64,000 bases of DNA from Omphiscola glabra (GCA_964017045.1 OZ024799.1:27663596-27727595), one strand, 5' to 3'. Positions 1-14,134 are shown, numbered from the stretch's first letter. Program-made: numbers and translations. Notes: a model not told the origin generated them from the letters alone.

Positions 1-85
1 CTATTTGATTTAGTTCCTTTGGTACAGAGAGATGCAAGGCTCTTTGACTTAGTCCCTTTGGTACAGAGAGATGCAAGGCTCTTTG
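1..85. repeat. 39-bp tandem repeat at the window edge
   Basis: Two copies of a unit with CTTTGGTACAGAGAGATGCA; the array runs off the window start. Confidence 0.75.
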
Positions 86-2530
86 TTCAGTGGAAAACGA
101 CCAACTAGTTTGTATGCGCGTGTGGTCAGCAAACGTCCGTTACAATTGTCCTAAAGGACTTGTCCGTCACATTCTGTTAGAACTTTAGGATGTCCGTTTT
201 AAAAGAGACATGTTACACAAGGAAATACAATAGGTAATCTAAGTGATTTCTTCGCGCTGGCTTAAAAACTCTTATGGTCATAATCATGAGAAATTCAGAG
301 CCGATGAGAATGTCAGATACAATAAACCAACATTGTTAATCACGTGACCTAAGACAATTAGATATATGCAAAGAAACATAGTCATGCCGGCATGAGTTTG
401 TTTTATTTAGCTACATAAGCTTTACATTTATATTTTATGTTAAAAATGTTTTGCTAAAATATTTTGCATGTCCATAAAAAATGCGCACATCTATAATGTG
501 TGTACGTAATTTGCTCATTTTTTTTTTTTATTGTTTATAAATTAATTAATTTTAAAAATGAATTTGGCAACACTGTTCGTGATAATAATTAAATGTGAAT
601 AATAAGAATGTATCAAATAAAACTCGTCCAGATACTAAGTTATTGGATCAACATTCCCTTATTGAAACTTAAATAACAGACTTTACGACATTTTAAAACA
701 AAAACACATCGGCAAACACATAGACTTCCAAGAACATAGCATGAAATATGAATGCGATATAACATTCATCAAGTAACTTCATGAATATTATGCAACTGTT
801 GAATCTAGTTTTACAAAACCAACTGTTAGGCAGTTATTATTCGGTTGAATAGGTTGCTTTTGTTTTATCCGTTCTTGGTGGGCATTGCAACAGTTTCTTC
901 TTCTATATTTCTATATTTTGAGGGCCCACGATCAATGAATTGATCATTCTGGCTCCTATGTTTCAGAGGGGTTCGTGATGTTGCTGTGCGTGGTTCTGAA
1001 GTGGGATAATTCCCTGGTTGCAAGGGTAACTCAGCAATGGTGTTATGAACTGGGGGTTGGAAGGCAGGAGACATAGACGCAATTGTGTCAAGTGTAGTCG
1101 CCTCTACTGTTGCTTTAGGAAGCCAAAGCACACATAACGAGAAAGCCTTCCTCATTCCGATAGATTTCTTTGTTGTATTTTTTGGGGGTTTGTTTTTGCC
1201 TCGTTTTTCTACTGATGTGTCCTTGTCATCAGATAGTACACAACGTAAGTCACCCAAACCAATAACAACATCAAGATATGTCGGCAACCTTGATTATTTG
1301 CAAGCGAGGTTAATGTTGTTGTAGTCCCCAACAATTAATTGCTTTGGTGATAAAGTACATTGCAGTGGCGTCTATTAACCTTCACTCCGAATGGTGGAAG
1401 CAACTCCGTCTCGCACCCACACCCCAGACCTTGGGCTTGGTAAGTTATGTGTGTGGGTAATGCCCCACGTGGTTTTGATGTTTTAATTCGGGAGATCACT
1501 AAGAATGTTTGAGATGCAAACATTTATCGCCTAAACATTTGTTAGCAAATTAGTGTACATTAATTTTAAAATATTGATTGAGTTATAAAAGTTTACAATT
1601 TTTCTAAAAGCTCAACAATTCTTCACATTTTACGCAAATCAAATTAACAAATACTGTGATTATTTTTTTTTAAATCCAGTTTAATAAGCCTATAATTTTT
1701 AAAATTCTAGTTTAAATCTTAGATGTTGTAGTTTCATAGAGCTGCTGGGTAGTCATGTGGCCGAAACGCGCGTCGTTCCTTTCTAGAGGGTTAGTTTGCA
1801 ATTCGCAGCCTAAGCTTGACTATTTAAATTACACTATTTTCGTCTCCTAACAACTCTCAAACCCCATTTAAAAAAATATAATAAACCTAATAGAGTATTT
1901 GAATTGCTTTCTTTCCAATATTAATTTTGTTACCTGGAGAAATTCTAAAGCAAACGGGGTAGGGGGTAGGGGGGTATTCCTCTACCTAACTCATGTTTGA
2001 AGCAACTGCTTTTTCCCTCTTCCCCCCCCCCCCTTGTGTAGACGCCCCTGTTGCTGTAAATAATATACGTACACTCACAACAAGTGAAACAGCTTTCACA
2101 GGAAACCTATCACCATATCCTGATTAGTGTAGAGGGTGCTGGGGTGGAGTGGGAGATGGGGGTGTGATAAATTATCTGGACCTGTCGCTGAGCGGGAAAC
2201 ATCGTTAAGAAATAATAGTCCTTAAGAGAAACGTGTCAACAAGGGACGTAATGCTGAGTCACGTTAGACTACTCGAAATTAACGTGACACTGAGTCATTA
2301 GCAGTGGGGCTTTTCTAAAAATACGCCCCATTTTTGTCTTTTAATTTTTTTTCAAAGCATTTTCGTCACTCAACAATGTTAACACGGGTGATCTGAATAT
2401 GTCATATCTGACATGGGAGCAAGACCAGAAGGTAATGGTTAATATATCAGCTGGAATGGGTTAAGTTAAAGGTTAGGGTTTAGTTGGAAAGAGGAAGTGG
2501 GTAGACGGCAGTAGAATTAGGCGTCTACGA
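86..2530. other. No confirmed gene
   Basis: AT-rich DNA. It holds the doubtful minus-strand frame at 865-1287, CCGAAACGCGCGTCG at 1762 (a motif seen near retroelement ends) and a possible hAT right end GACGCCCCTG at 2041. Confidence 0.5.
865..1287 (-). CDS. Possible C-terminal exon of an unknown protein
   Basis: An open frame of 141 codons on the minus strand, unusually long for this AT-rich stretch and of mixed, protein-like composition (charged, Pro/Thr-rich, ending A-M-P-T-K-N-G). It lacks a convincing start, acceptor or family match, and could be a chance frame, part of a repeat, or the last exon of a gene whose other exons lie elsewhere. I do not recognise it. Confidence 0.2.
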   Translation of the reverse strand: MPTYLDVVIGLGDLRCVLSDDKDTSVEKRGKNKPPKNTTKKSIGMRKAFSLCVLWLPKATVEATTLDTIASMSPAFQPPVHNTIAELPLQPGNYPTSEPRTATSRTPLKHRSQNDQFIDRGPSKYRNIEEETVAMPTKNG

Positions 2531-2532
2531 AC

Positions 2533-2656
2533 AGTACCAAGTCTGATCTGTCTACTGGCAGTACACAGTATGACCTGTCTACTGACAGTACACAGTATGA
2601 CCTGTCTACTAACAGTACTCAGTATGATCTGTCTACTGACAGTACTCAGTCTGATT
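2533..2656. repeat. 27-bp minisatellite
   Basis: About 4.5 copies of AGTACACAGTATGACCTGTC plus CTACTGAC-type units. Confidence 0.8.
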
Positions 2657-2904
2657 AATTATTGCTGTTGAATTAAGGTAAATGTTGAAGCTTAGTTAAT
2701 TTTTTTTACCTCATACAAAGGAAATTTAAAGAATGGTTGCATGCCAACTTCTATAGTGTTATCAATGCACATCTTAACCACGAATGTTTTTCGCAGCGCG
2801 CAGCTGTACACGTGAACACTAGGCGCGCAAGATGTAATACACACAGTAGCTGCACTCAATGGGATTATTTAAGCACAGGAGGCGAGTTTCTTAAATAACA
2901 CACA

Positions 2905-3165
2905 ATACCCTAGGTGACCTTGACCTTGTATGGATGCACACACAACAATACCCTAGGCGACCTTGTATGGATGCACACACAACAATACCTTAGGCGACCT
3001 TTTATGGATGTACACACAACAATACCCTAGGCGACTTTGTATGGATGTACACACAACAATACCCTAGGCGACCTTGTATGGATGTACACACAACAATACC
3101 CTAGGCGACCTAGTATGAATGTACACACAACAATACCCTAGGCGACCTTGTATGGATGTAACGCT
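2905..3165. repeat. 37-bp minisatellite
   Basis: About 7 copies containing AATACCCTAGGCGACCTTGT. Confidence 0.88.
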
Positions 3166-3774
3166 GTGTTTAATAGGCGCGCGAAATATAATTTCTCAGA
3201 AGTTAGCACTTATTCGGTTTCTTATAAAGTGCTCTCGAATGCCTGTTTTGTTAAGTAACTTAAGTCGTTGGGAAGTTCACGTCTTGGCGCCGCCATTGTT
3301 TGGCTGGTTGCTTCCAATAGAGAAGAAGAAGGGGTTTTACGTGTAGTGTATCGAGTTTAAATCTGACGTACTAATAATAAGCCAGCGTGCTTAAAGCCTA
3401 GATCCCAAAAGAAAAAAATAATTCTTTATAAAGGAGAGGCTCCCGAACAGGAAAACCGAACTCCAAGGAAACAGGCTTTGAATGAATCTTTTTAAAACAT
3501 CGCTTCCTGTTTTCAATGTGTCTTCAAAAGACGTTTGAGAGTAAATAAGGTACTTAGTTTTGATGTAAATGAAAGTGCGTTTCTCCTTTATCTACAGGAA
3601 TTAAACATTTGACATGTCGTCAAGCGACGGCTTTATAATTCCCAGCAAATCAGTTCAATGACACGCCCCCCTCCCCCCCCCCCCCACCACGAATTGAAGC
3701 CCTTGTGGCTAGGACAGTTTTATAAATAAACCAGCAAGTCGCTCAGGCGTTTGTTCCTGATTCACTTAGTTTTG

Positions 3775-4098
3775 ACATTGAATCAGTCATCCCATTGAAT
3801 CAGTCATCCCATTGAATCAGTCATCCCATTGAATCAGTCATCCCATGGAATCAGTCATCCCATGGAATCAGTCATCCCATTGAATCAGTCATCCCATTGA
3901 ATCAGTCATCCCATTGAATCAGTCATCCCATGGAATCAGTCATCCCATGGAATCAGTCATTCCATGGAATCAGTCATCCCATGGAATTCGTCATCCCATG
4001 GAATCAGTCATCCCATTGAATCAGTCATCCCATTGAATCAGTCATCCCAAACAATTAGTCATCCCATTGAATCAGTCATCCCATGGAATCAGTCACCC
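3775..4098. repeat. 17-bp minisatellite
   Basis: About 19 copies of ATTGAATCAGTCATCCC, with ATGGAATC variants in runs. Confidence 0.92.
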
Positions 4099-4539
4099 GC
4101 TGCAGTTGAGGATAAACGTTACCGACACTTGGCCCGTCCAACTCAGCCATGAAACTCAAAACAACAATCCTCATACCATCCAATTCTACTATACTTCTCT
4201 TAATAGCGACTATTTATGTACAATTGGGGTGGTAGGAGGGGCTTCGTATAGATAGGAGCAACATTAATATAACACAGACTTCTGCGACCTCACATTTGTG
4301 AGAAACTCAATCACATTCATGAAGTATTCCAACTGCTCCATGACGTTTTCTTTGCAGAGCTTCGTCATCTTACACCAGTGTGCAAAAAGACTTTAGAAAC
4401 TTTTCAAGGGACGATATCCTGCATTGGTGAATGGGTTCATATGAAATGTATATGTTTCACGACTTTGCAATCACTTCAGCAAATTCACTGGAGAGTTTCG
4501 AACACAGAAACTAACTGATAAATGATATAGTGAATGACA

Positions 4540-4858
4540 TCAATCTGGGTTTTAACTGGCTTAAGACGACTGACAAGACCGATTCCGTTTTTGGGTTAAA
4601 CTGGCTTAAGACGACTGACAAGACTGAGTCCATTTTGGGTTAAACTGGCTTAAGACGACTGACAAGGCTGAGTCCGTTCTGGGTTAATCTGGTTTAAGAC
4701 GACTGACAAGATTGAGTCCGTTCTGGGTTAATCTGGTTTAAGACGGCTGACAAGACTGAGCCCGTTTTAAGTTAATCTGGCTTAAGACGACTGACAAGAC
4801 TGGGTCCGTTCTGGGTTAATCTGGTTTAAGACGAAGACGACTGACAAGACTGAGTCCG
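4540..4858. repeat. 44-bp minisatellite
   Basis: About 7 copies containing TTAAGACGACTGACAAGACT; one copy has a small internal duplication (GACGAAGACGA). Confidence 0.88.
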
Positions 4859-5342
4859 TTCCTACGTGACATTTCCGGGCTGTTACTGGTTCGTCGAAAA
4901 GTCCATTTTTATTTCGCTTAAGACCGTTGGAAAACACATATACTCTATAGTTATGAAGTAGCAACGAAAATAATTTTGTGTTTGGAGATCGCCACAACAC
5001 GAGGAACTGTATTAAAGGGTCGCGGCATTTGGAAGGTTGAGAACCACTGATCTAAGCAATGGATTCGTCGGGTTGACTTTCAATAGGGAACTAGGGCCTA
5101 AAACGACCATATATTATCTAGCGGTCTGCTTTAACACCAATACAGCTATCCTGCGAGCACAGGCACCTGTAAATGAATGACCAAAGCATTAAACAAGTGG
5201 AGTATAGGAAAGGGGGTTGGTCCACATGGGCGGCTCTTTTTTTTTCTTTCGTCTTATGAGGGCTGGCATTTTCGACCAATTGTAGTGGGTTTTTTCGTCA
5301 TGGGATGAGGTGGCAAAAAGTTGGACATACATGTAACCTTAT

Positions 5343-5475
5343 CAGTGGCGTAGTTTAATACCACACGGGGTGTTACAAGAATGTTTCCGCCGACCGAAAA
5401 TGCCGTCCATCTACATGAAGAAAAATTGTGACCGCCCCTTCGCCCCGCACCCGCCCCCCACTTGCTACGCCACAG
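5343..5475. mobile_element. hAT-type MITE, 133 bp
   Basis: CAGTGGCGTAG at one end and GCTACGCCACAG at the other; the flanks AACCTTAT and AAGCTTAT differ at one of 8 positions, consistent with an older insertion. Confidence 0.75.
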
Positions 5476-5479
5476 AAGC

Positions 5480-8400
5480 TTATCTAATCAATGATGGCTG
5501 TTTTTTTCACTCGCGTCTTCCTTTGTTGGGTCGTGTTACAGCCCGGCTACAAAGTAGTTACGAATTAGGGCGAAGAACGATCACTCTGCGTGGTTGGCAG
5601 TGAACAGTTATCTCTAGATGCGATACTTGACTTCCGAAGTGCTACATCATTTGTGGCCACCGTGTTACCCTTATACTTACAAGATAGCACACCAACATTT
5701 TAGTGGTGATCTTTTTTTTTTTCCAACACCGACCGTTGTGAGTTGAAAGGTAAGTTTGTGTATACTAGGTACTTACAGTGTGAGTAGCTTCATATCACTG
5801 TGTGATACGAGAAGGCACAACTTGGCACTAGCGCGTCAAATGTGTTTCCTGCACTGACGGACCAATATTATGATTCTCTACAATAAGTGTGCGCTGTGGT
5901 GTTTCCCCATTTCATTACCTGCCGCCCTGTGCCATCTTACCGAGTTTCGCAATAGTAAAGACGTTTTACCCCCGTGAACTGATTCAATGATAACAATATA
6001 TTTTAGAAAATCCTATCTAGTTTTTTTTTATTATTAGCATGCCATGTTTGAGGGCTATTGTTAAGATCATCACCATCCCTTCAACCCTCCCCGAACCGAA
6101 AAAAAAACAAAACAAAAGAAAATTATAAAATTATTTTATTTAATTATATATTTATTTAGTAATACTCCCACCATTTTTACTAGCGCCATACTCCCGATAA
6201 GGCTAAATTAAATTTGGTAACACCAATAAAGATAGCTCAGGTATACACAGCACATTTTGGATTCACCGAACTAATAGAGACCTATATCTCTTATGTATAT
6301 TTTGTTTCTGGTGTGGCTGCTTCCATTTCACGACCGGCCCTCCCCCTACTCAACCTGTTTTTTTTTTATTAATAGTATTGAGTGGGGAAAGAAAATAAAA
6401 AAGCGTTCATGCATCGTGCGTGATGCGTGGTGGTTGAACACGGGTGAAAAGGAATAATTTTTTTCGGAGGCGACTATTATATTAATCAATAAAGAGACAC
6501 GAATGACTGTATGTAGGACTGTATGTAGGACTGTATGTAGGACTGTATGTAGGACTATTGTTTAAAGGCTGGCAGACAGGGTGTAGTACTGTCTGTAGGG
6601 TTATTGTTTAAAGGCCAGCAGGTAGGGCGTGGGACAGTCTCTAGGCCTACTGTTCGAGAATAATAAGTTATAAAAATAGCTGCACCCGATTCATGCATTG
6701 TATCATTTAATTGGGACAGAGGCTGTTTGAAATCAGCTATTCTCGAATAACCGGAAACTCCCACGGATGATAATTAATTTTACAGTGTACGGTGTACAGA
6801 AACTATCGGCGTGATATCAGGGTCCCAAATGCATTGACTGGCACGCAAAATCAAATCCCTGGTCACTTTTATTTTTCGTACGCGTAATGGGCTATATTTA
6901 TATATTAATTAACAAGCATGCTGCTGGCATCATCCCAGGCTTGTCACAGCATCTACCGTACGTGTCTAGTTTGTACCTGGATTATGCTACAGGGGTCGGA
7001 GTTTCTTTCCGGTGCCGTCATACGCCAACGCTCATTGCCATTATAAAAGACACGGGATGCTCGGATAACCGACGCGTCAAATAATCAGCGTTCGGAAAAT
7101 TACCGATCGGCTGTATTTAAGAAAGATCTGGGCTACCGGATTTTAGATGAAACAAAATGTCTATTTATGGGTGTTACCAAAAAATTTATTTTAGTCTTGT
7201 GGACATATATTTACTGAGTCCATTAATTTAGATCCTTGGTTAGCGAATTGCTCGGAATCGCAAATGTTTTTTTATGGTGTTTTTAGAAAATCTTTCCGCC
7301 ATTTCAATTCTTAGTGTATCCTTATCCGAGACACCCCCCCCCCCTCAACCCACTAGTTACAGTCACTTCCGGTTGCAACTACTTTTTGTCGTGTGTCTCC
7401 GTCCACGCACCCAGCAAACATCATGTCCGGTCTACACACACTCTCACTGTCCACTTGGCGCGCTAGCGCTAAGTCCACTTCAGAGAGAAGGGGGAAATCC
7501 CATGGCTAACATAGGTCCGTCTTGTGGCTATTTGGAAAGTCGTCCGTCCAACCAATCAATACCCAACCATGTTTAACGTCTTAAAGTCGGCGGACGTGAG
7601 TCTCGACACTTTCACTTCCGGGAGAGAACAAAAAAAAAATATATTCTCTCATCACACAATTTAGGCATTGTAAACAGGCCTTCATAATCTAGGCATTGTG
7701 TATGAAAACAATGTAGACATTCTCTATAAACACAATGTAGACACTGTGTATTAAAAAAAATAAACTATCGAACTTGAACTTGGCTATCTCCCTTATTTCT
7801 GTTTCGTTTATGAATGTCTTATCCACATCATACGTTATAAACCAAATCAGTCAACTAGGAATGAAGGAATCGTTTTAATCAACATTTAATGACGCATTTA
7901 ACGTGTATAGACAAATACGTGTTATAATAATTTGTAAAAAAGATGTGTTTCGTCAGCTGGGAAAGAATAAAGGCAAAAGAAAATTGTGCGAATAGCTTGC
8001 ATGTATATATATTTTTTTCATTTTAATAATAAACTTTTTTTTTTTTAAATATATAATCTTAATTTGTTTAAAGGGTTGTGTGTTGCAATGACCAATGGCT
8101 ATGTGACGTGTTGTGTGTTGCAATGTAAATTTTTTTTTTCTCATTCGGAATTACAATCAATATCGTAACGGAGCAATTTTGATATTACCCTTAATAAAAA
8201 CAACCACCGACCATGCCACTAAGAAATACATTTAAAATGACACTTTAAGAGGTGAAACGAATAAAAATCGTTTCTTTATGTAATTGGGTGTTGCGTCAAT
8301 GATAAATTTGAAAGAAAACACGGCCGCAAAGAGGTGACACCAATGGCAGTAAAATGGTGATGATACTTTGTTGGTTGACCTCTGACCTCCCGGCGAGCAG

Positions 8401-10120
8401 TGAGTTTTAATGTCATCGGTAAGTGTGTGTAAGGGGGGGGGCAGCAACTGGTCAGAAAATCTGTTGCATGAAGATAAATCACGTGGACCGTGACCTACAT
8501 TTTAAGTTGTGTACATCATTCATGGCGTCTCGTCTCAGTGACATTAAAGTTGAACAAATAGGAAGCCAGGTTTCTATCACAAAACATGTCGGTCGGGTGT
8601 TTCAAACCTTTTAAATAGTTCGTAACCCCCCCCACCCCCGCTAATTGTTTGACTAAGTCTGGCGACACCAACAAGATTAACAATGCAATTAAAATTGAAA
8701 AAGGGAATTATTTTATTTATTATCCCTTTTCATTGTACCCCTTAATATGCCATCTTGCAACCCCTGTGGGTGGGTATGAGAGACCCCAGGTTGGGAAACC
8801 CATGAACTTCAGTCCAGATTTAACCAACATTAAATGACGGGTAGAAATTCAAGAAAAATCATTTTCAACTTATGGTTTGTTACCTGGAACTTTCTTCTGG
8901 GTAATGGGTGTCTTACCCCCCCCCCCCAAAACCCAAAAAAAACACCCACTTTAATTATTATTTTTTTAAATTTGTTTAAAAGTCAATATTGTGCTTTTAT
9001 TAGGCTCGCCAAGCTGATTACGTATTTACAAGTGTAGGTATATCAATAATTTAAAGATAGATTAAAAATAATAATACCATAGGACAAATAATTTTCTAGG
9101 TATGTATGTATGGTTGGAATGTCGCTTTGAATAGTGCGCTCAAAATAAAAGTAGCTAGTCATTCATTGGTATTCTGATAAAAGAAAAATTTGAAGAGATT
9201 TTGGAACGTCTGAACTTCTCCAAAACATTATAGTGCCCTCTTTTTAATTTAAAGTTTTTTGTGAACTTGGGGAGAAAAAAAAGGGGGGGGGGGGAGAGTG
9301 GTGGATTGTAAGGTGTTCAATATTGTCTTCTTGAAAGAAACTACTCGGTATGGTTGAACTTTTAAAATTTATTTTTGAAAAAAAACAAAAAAACTTTCTT
9401 TTGGGAGGGGGTGTCATGGCCACTGTTTGCCTGGCCCCAGGGCGCACTAGGCGCCTTGCCCCGTTGGGGTTGGCAAGCCACGCTACGCCTCAGGGCGGGG
9501 GCGGCAGTTCATAAGATGCAGTCAGCTTATGAACAGTTGTTTTTGTTGTTCATATCATCGTCCTGTACCGTGGTCCCATTGCAGATAATAAAGACATCTC
9601 TCCACTCACCACTGATGTTAGAAACGTCCAATCTTGCCCCCCCCCCCCATCTATCTCGTGGAATATCTCACTCAACATTTCCACATAGCACCCTAACACT
9701 GTTCCTTCATCCGGTCACACATCTCATATGTTAACACGTACCCGGGGCACACTCAATTCGTATGAGGGTGAAACTCATTGCTTTCGAAAATTATTATTTA
9801 TTTCCTCGAAATGCCTCACTTTGATTTCGACTCCGACACGTGTTGTCCCGCATGGATTGCTAAAACCTTGTTTTCCAACAAAAAAACTTTATTAATATTT
9901 ACCGACTTATACATGCCCCCCTCCCCTCCCTTCCGCCCGCCGCCGGACACTTTGTTTAAGCAATAAGTTTCCATTGATCGTGTATACTATACACGTATAT
10001 TACATTTTTGCGTACTAAATGTCTGTAATTCAGTGTCTATAATAAAATAAATGTCAGGAGAGCTGGGTGCTTCATTTTTGCCATAACTTCTCGCTATATA
10101 CCTTTCAGGTGGCGCCATCT
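5480..10120. other. No gene seen; low-complexity and short repeats
   Basis: Contains a 12-bp repeat (GACTGTATGTAG, 6504-6556) followed by two diverged 56-bp copies, and C or G homopolymers near 7329, 8427, 8922, 9280 and 9640. At 8600-8810 a stretch with CAAACCTTTTAAATAG and GGTTGGGAAACC ends may be an old hAT copy. Open frames here lack start, splice or family support. Confidence 0.5.
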
Positions 10121-10124
10121 TCAC

Positions 10125-10360
10125 GTATTCATATGGTGTTGGATGGTGGCAAACAATTCATATGGTGTTGGATGGTGGCAAACAATTCATATGGTGTTGG
10201 ATGGTGGCAAACAATTCATATGGTGTTGGATGGTGGCAAACAATTCATATGGTGTTGGATGGTGGCAAACAATTCATATGGTGTTGGATGGTGGCAAACA
10301 ATTCATATAGTGTTGGATGGTGGCAAACAATTCATATGGTGTTGGATGGTGGCAAACACG
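10125..10360. repeat. 29-bp minisatellite
   Basis: 8 nearly identical copies containing CATATGGTGTTGGATGGTGG; long frames through it follow from the repeat. Confidence 0.93.
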
Positions 10361-10484
10361 CAAGAACAGGTGTATAAGGCTGGCGCAATGATACTGATAC
10401 AAGTATATAGATGACGCTTGACACTATTTTCAAAAGCGTTTAATGGCGCCGAAATTCTTTGGTTTTGACGTCCAGTATCTAAGT

Positions 10485-10930
10485 AGACCAGAACCATTTA
10501 GCAGCATTGTAGACCAGAACCATTTAGCAGCATGGTAGACCAGAACCATTTAGCAGCATTGTAGACCAGAACCATTTAGCAGCATGGTAGACCAGAATCA
10601 TTTAGCAGCATTGTAGACCAAAACCATTTAGCAGCATGGTAGACCAGAACTATTTAGCAGCATTGTAGACCAGAACCATCTAACATCATTGTAGACCAGA
10701 ACCATTTAGCAGCATTGTAGACTAAAACCATTTAGCAGCATTGTAGACTAAAACCATTTAGCAGCATTGTAGACCAGAACCATTTAGCAGCATTGTAGAT
10801 TAAAACCATTTAGCAGCATTGTAGACTAAAACCATTTAGCAGCATTGTAGACCAGAAACATTTAGCAGCATTGTAGACTAGAACCCTTTAGCAGCATTGT
10901 AGACTAAAACCATTTAGCAGCAATGTAGAC
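10485..10930. repeat. 26-bp minisatellite
   Basis: About 17 copies of CCATTTAGCAGCATTGTAGA plus a variable ACCAGA/CTAAAA. Confidence 0.92.
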
Positions 10931-11159
10931 CGTGGATGATTCAAAAGGTCTTGAATCCGATCCACCCCCAAACCCTTGGGGGGGGGGGGCGGGGGTCACT
11001 GATGCTTCGTTTAACAGTAAAACAGAAGAAAGGGGCCCCTATCGAGCTATGGGGCCCTTATCGCAGGGAGGGGCCCCTGGGCACGGTGTTTAAATGTAAT
11101 GATTCTGCCAGCATCCCCTCCCCCTTCCCCCATCCTCTTAAACTGTTATAATCTTGATT

Positions 11160-13020
11160 GTCATAACATCTACTCCAACCACCAGCTCTCACCAACTGTA
11201 ACATTTGAGTAGAAGGTCAAGGACGTGTTCAACCACCGTTATTGCTGCAATGGTGAGTGTGACAGATGAGGCGCCATTGTCAGGCCATCGTCCGTGAACT
11301 TTAAGGCTAATTCTAAATTTTTTTCTTATCGTTTAGAATTTAGATCAGTATGTTGACTTAATACAGATGAGTCAGGTGAATGCTTCCGTCAGCACTCATC
11401 GCTTGCTAAAGTTGTACACCACTATAGGTGCACACCGTGGATCTTATCTTCAGAAAACCAATCTGATCTTCCGTCCGTCTTACAGTTAAAAAATACAATA
11501 GTTCAATGTGGTGGACACTCACGGGTTTAGTGACGTAACTGAAGGGAGTTTCTAGGATGATTTCTGTTTGGCAGTGCTGAAATAGCTCCCTGTCACATAA
11601 CATATAAAAATAATGATCTAATGATCTAATGATCTAATGATCTAATGATCTAATGATCTAATGATCTAATGATCTACGGCACCTACATGTTTCATAGATT
11701 CCCAAAACTTAGTTTGAACACATGCTACCACGACAAAATATGATCTCAAGAGAAGTGAGAGGGAGTAAGAAAAAGGGGGGGGGGGGAGACTTTTTTTTTC
11801 CTCTCATGAAGGGAATGCATTTTCGATCCAACTAATATTTTTTGTCTTGACTAAAAAAAAGGGGGGGGGTCGTGACAAAAAGCTTGGCCAGCCCGAGTGG
11901 CACCAACCCTAGCTACGTCACTTCACCCCCCCCCCCCTTTCCAAGGCCGGCCTTTCTTGTCAATAACGCTACTGCCCACAATAAATCTGCCGCTGAAGAA
12001 ATCCCCCTTAAAAGTTATTCATCAGTTTCTTTATTTCTTTTGTTTCAATCTCTACACCACAATTTCCACGATGCACCACAATGTCCTGTTTTCGGCAAGC
12101 AACTGGGTTATCTCTTTAACATCACATAGAAATACTCGGCCCTCTTCATAACTGAATCTCCCTGTCATTAATAACGTCTGCTGATTGTTGTCTCTCTCCA
12201 CCAAGGTCCATGAAACTACCAACAATCAACTGTGACAGCTTATTGTCTTATCTGCCATGCCTCTATCGGAGTCAACCGCGCGAACCACCACTTCCCGATT
12301 ACAACCCCGAGTTCACCTATTGTCGACTTGAGGGTGTGCGTCGTACCATTCATTAACATTGTTTTCATAGTTGAGATAACAACTTGTTTGCGTTTTTGAT
12401 CATTGCTGTGGGGCCGTGGGTTCAAATCTTTTCCCGTTAATCTGGTTAATTTCCCACTCAGTGACATGGGGGGGGGGGGGGTGTGTGTGTGTGGAAGGGT
12501 ATATTCATGCAATTTAAGAACTCATAAAAACCTTACGACTAACTTTTTAAAAATATTTTTAATACTGAGGGGAAAAAAGTGTGTGTGTGGGGGTGGGGTT
12601 GTTTGTTTCTTTGTGTTTTTAGTTTTTTAGGGGTTTGGGGGGGGGGTTGTGGTTGGGGGGTGGGGGGGGGGAGGGATCTTTTTTAACTAGATGTATTCTG
12701 TTTGGATAATTTAACTGAACGCCAAAATTATATGCATAAAATATCAAATATTGTCTATTGTAAGCCCTCTAGAATTAGTGAAGACTTGAGACACCTCTGC
12801 ACAGATGTGCGCACGTCAAGTCTGATCAAATGTTTCAATCCCTGGGTTCGACATAGCAACATCACCATGTACTTAAGAATCGATTTCAAATGACTGACCC
12901 TTTGTGCCAACACTTGTTAACAACGCAGTTCAATTTGTTGAACATGTAGCAACGATCTACTTTGGAGTTATTTACCTATCTGATGTCACGGTATCATTTC
13001 ACTGTCTATGTCCTCTCTCT
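11160..13020. other. No gene seen; G-rich tracts
   Basis: An 8-bp repeat (ATGATCTA, 11612-11676) and strong G-tracts at 11777, 11863 and 12468-12675. A B-box-like GGTTCAAATC at 12419 has no clear A box. Confidence 0.5.
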
Positions 13021-13679
13021 CTTTCTCTCTCTCTCTCTCCCGCTCTCTCTCTTTATTCGAATACAGCTATATGTTTATCACAGATGTGTCTACTAGCGAT
13101 AACAATAGTTTTGTTTGTTCCGTCAGTAAAGTTGTTTGTTTTGCTACTTACTACAGTGGCGAGTTATTTGCTGATTTTTATTTAACCCACTGTTTAAATG
13201 TTAAATTAGACAATTATATCTTAATTGATAATTATTATTTACTAACGCCTTCTCATCAAAAGTTCTATTTAACATATTACATCTTGCTTGCCTCACTGAT
13301 ATACCTGCATCTTAGGTCCTTTGTCCCCCCTGACAGTGTGGCACTGGTTGGACCATTCATCCTCTCTCCCACTAGATAAATTGAAACTACTTGACGTATT
13401 GAATTTCTTACATAGAACTTTCTTCTTTCATTTCCCCACGGAGAAAGGCTTACTATACTTTTTTTCCTTGTCTCATTCCAAGCTGGACCGCACCTTGTGT
13501 TGTAGTAATTCTTTTCTCTCATTATCTGTCAATCTTTTACGGTTGGTTTTTTTATTTACCTTTATCCAACCCGCTAAGCTGCGCACATCTTATGTAAAGT
13601 AATTGACCTAAACAACAGTTTATAGTTTTTTTAAAATCTTTACGTTAACTGAAAGTTTTTCGTGGGTGGCTTGCTTGCG

Positions 13680-13815
13680 ATTGACTCACTTCCCGTCAGG
13701 CTATCGAGCTGAAACCTGGCACATGACATCGTTGCCAATGATGACACATTCTTTCAAACTTTCAGCACCACCCTGAACTACAGCACCAGAAAAAAACGCT
13801 TTTCCTGGTTTTCAG
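13680..13815 (+). repeat. Dispersed repeat, copy 1
   Basis: Shares CACTTCCCGTCA, ATCGAGCTG, CGTTGCC, ATTCTTTCAAA and TTTTTCCTG-like blocks in order with 30880-31005. Probably a transposon-derived segment; no coding sign. Confidence 0.6.
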
Positions 13816-13841
13816 GGTGTGTCATCCGGTGCGGTCCGCAC

Positions 13842-14016
13842 CTTGTAACCACCTAGTGAGGCTACTAGATCGTGTAACCACTTAGTGAGGCTACTAGATC
13901 GTGTAACCACCTAGTAAGGCTACTACATCGTGTAACCACTTAGTGAGGCTACTAGATCGTGTAACCACCTAGTAAGGCTACTACATCGTGTAACCACTTA
14001 GTGAGGCTACTAGATG
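13842..14016. repeat. 30-bp minisatellite upstream of the rolling-stone-like gene
   Basis: 6 copies containing GAGGCTACTAGATCGTGTAA, ending 70 bases before the proposed acceptor at 14086. Confidence 0.88.
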
Positions 14017-14134
14017 TCGCAAATATCTTGATATAAAAAATATCAGCAATATCTCTGCCTATTATCCCTATGCTATCTTTCTTTCAGTGACGTCGCGCCT
14101 GACTCGTATCGAATGCTGACTCCAGAGCGTCACG

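Noticed and set aside
7274..7576. 100-codon frame
   Set aside because: No homology or splice context; contains a poly-C tract.
12402..12450. tRNA or SINE promoter
   Set aside because: A B-box-like GGTTCAAATC is present but no A box or cloverleaf.
12904..13602. Hydrophobic frames of 81-123 codons
   Set aside because: CT-rich low-complexity DNA; overlapping frames on both strands and no splice support.
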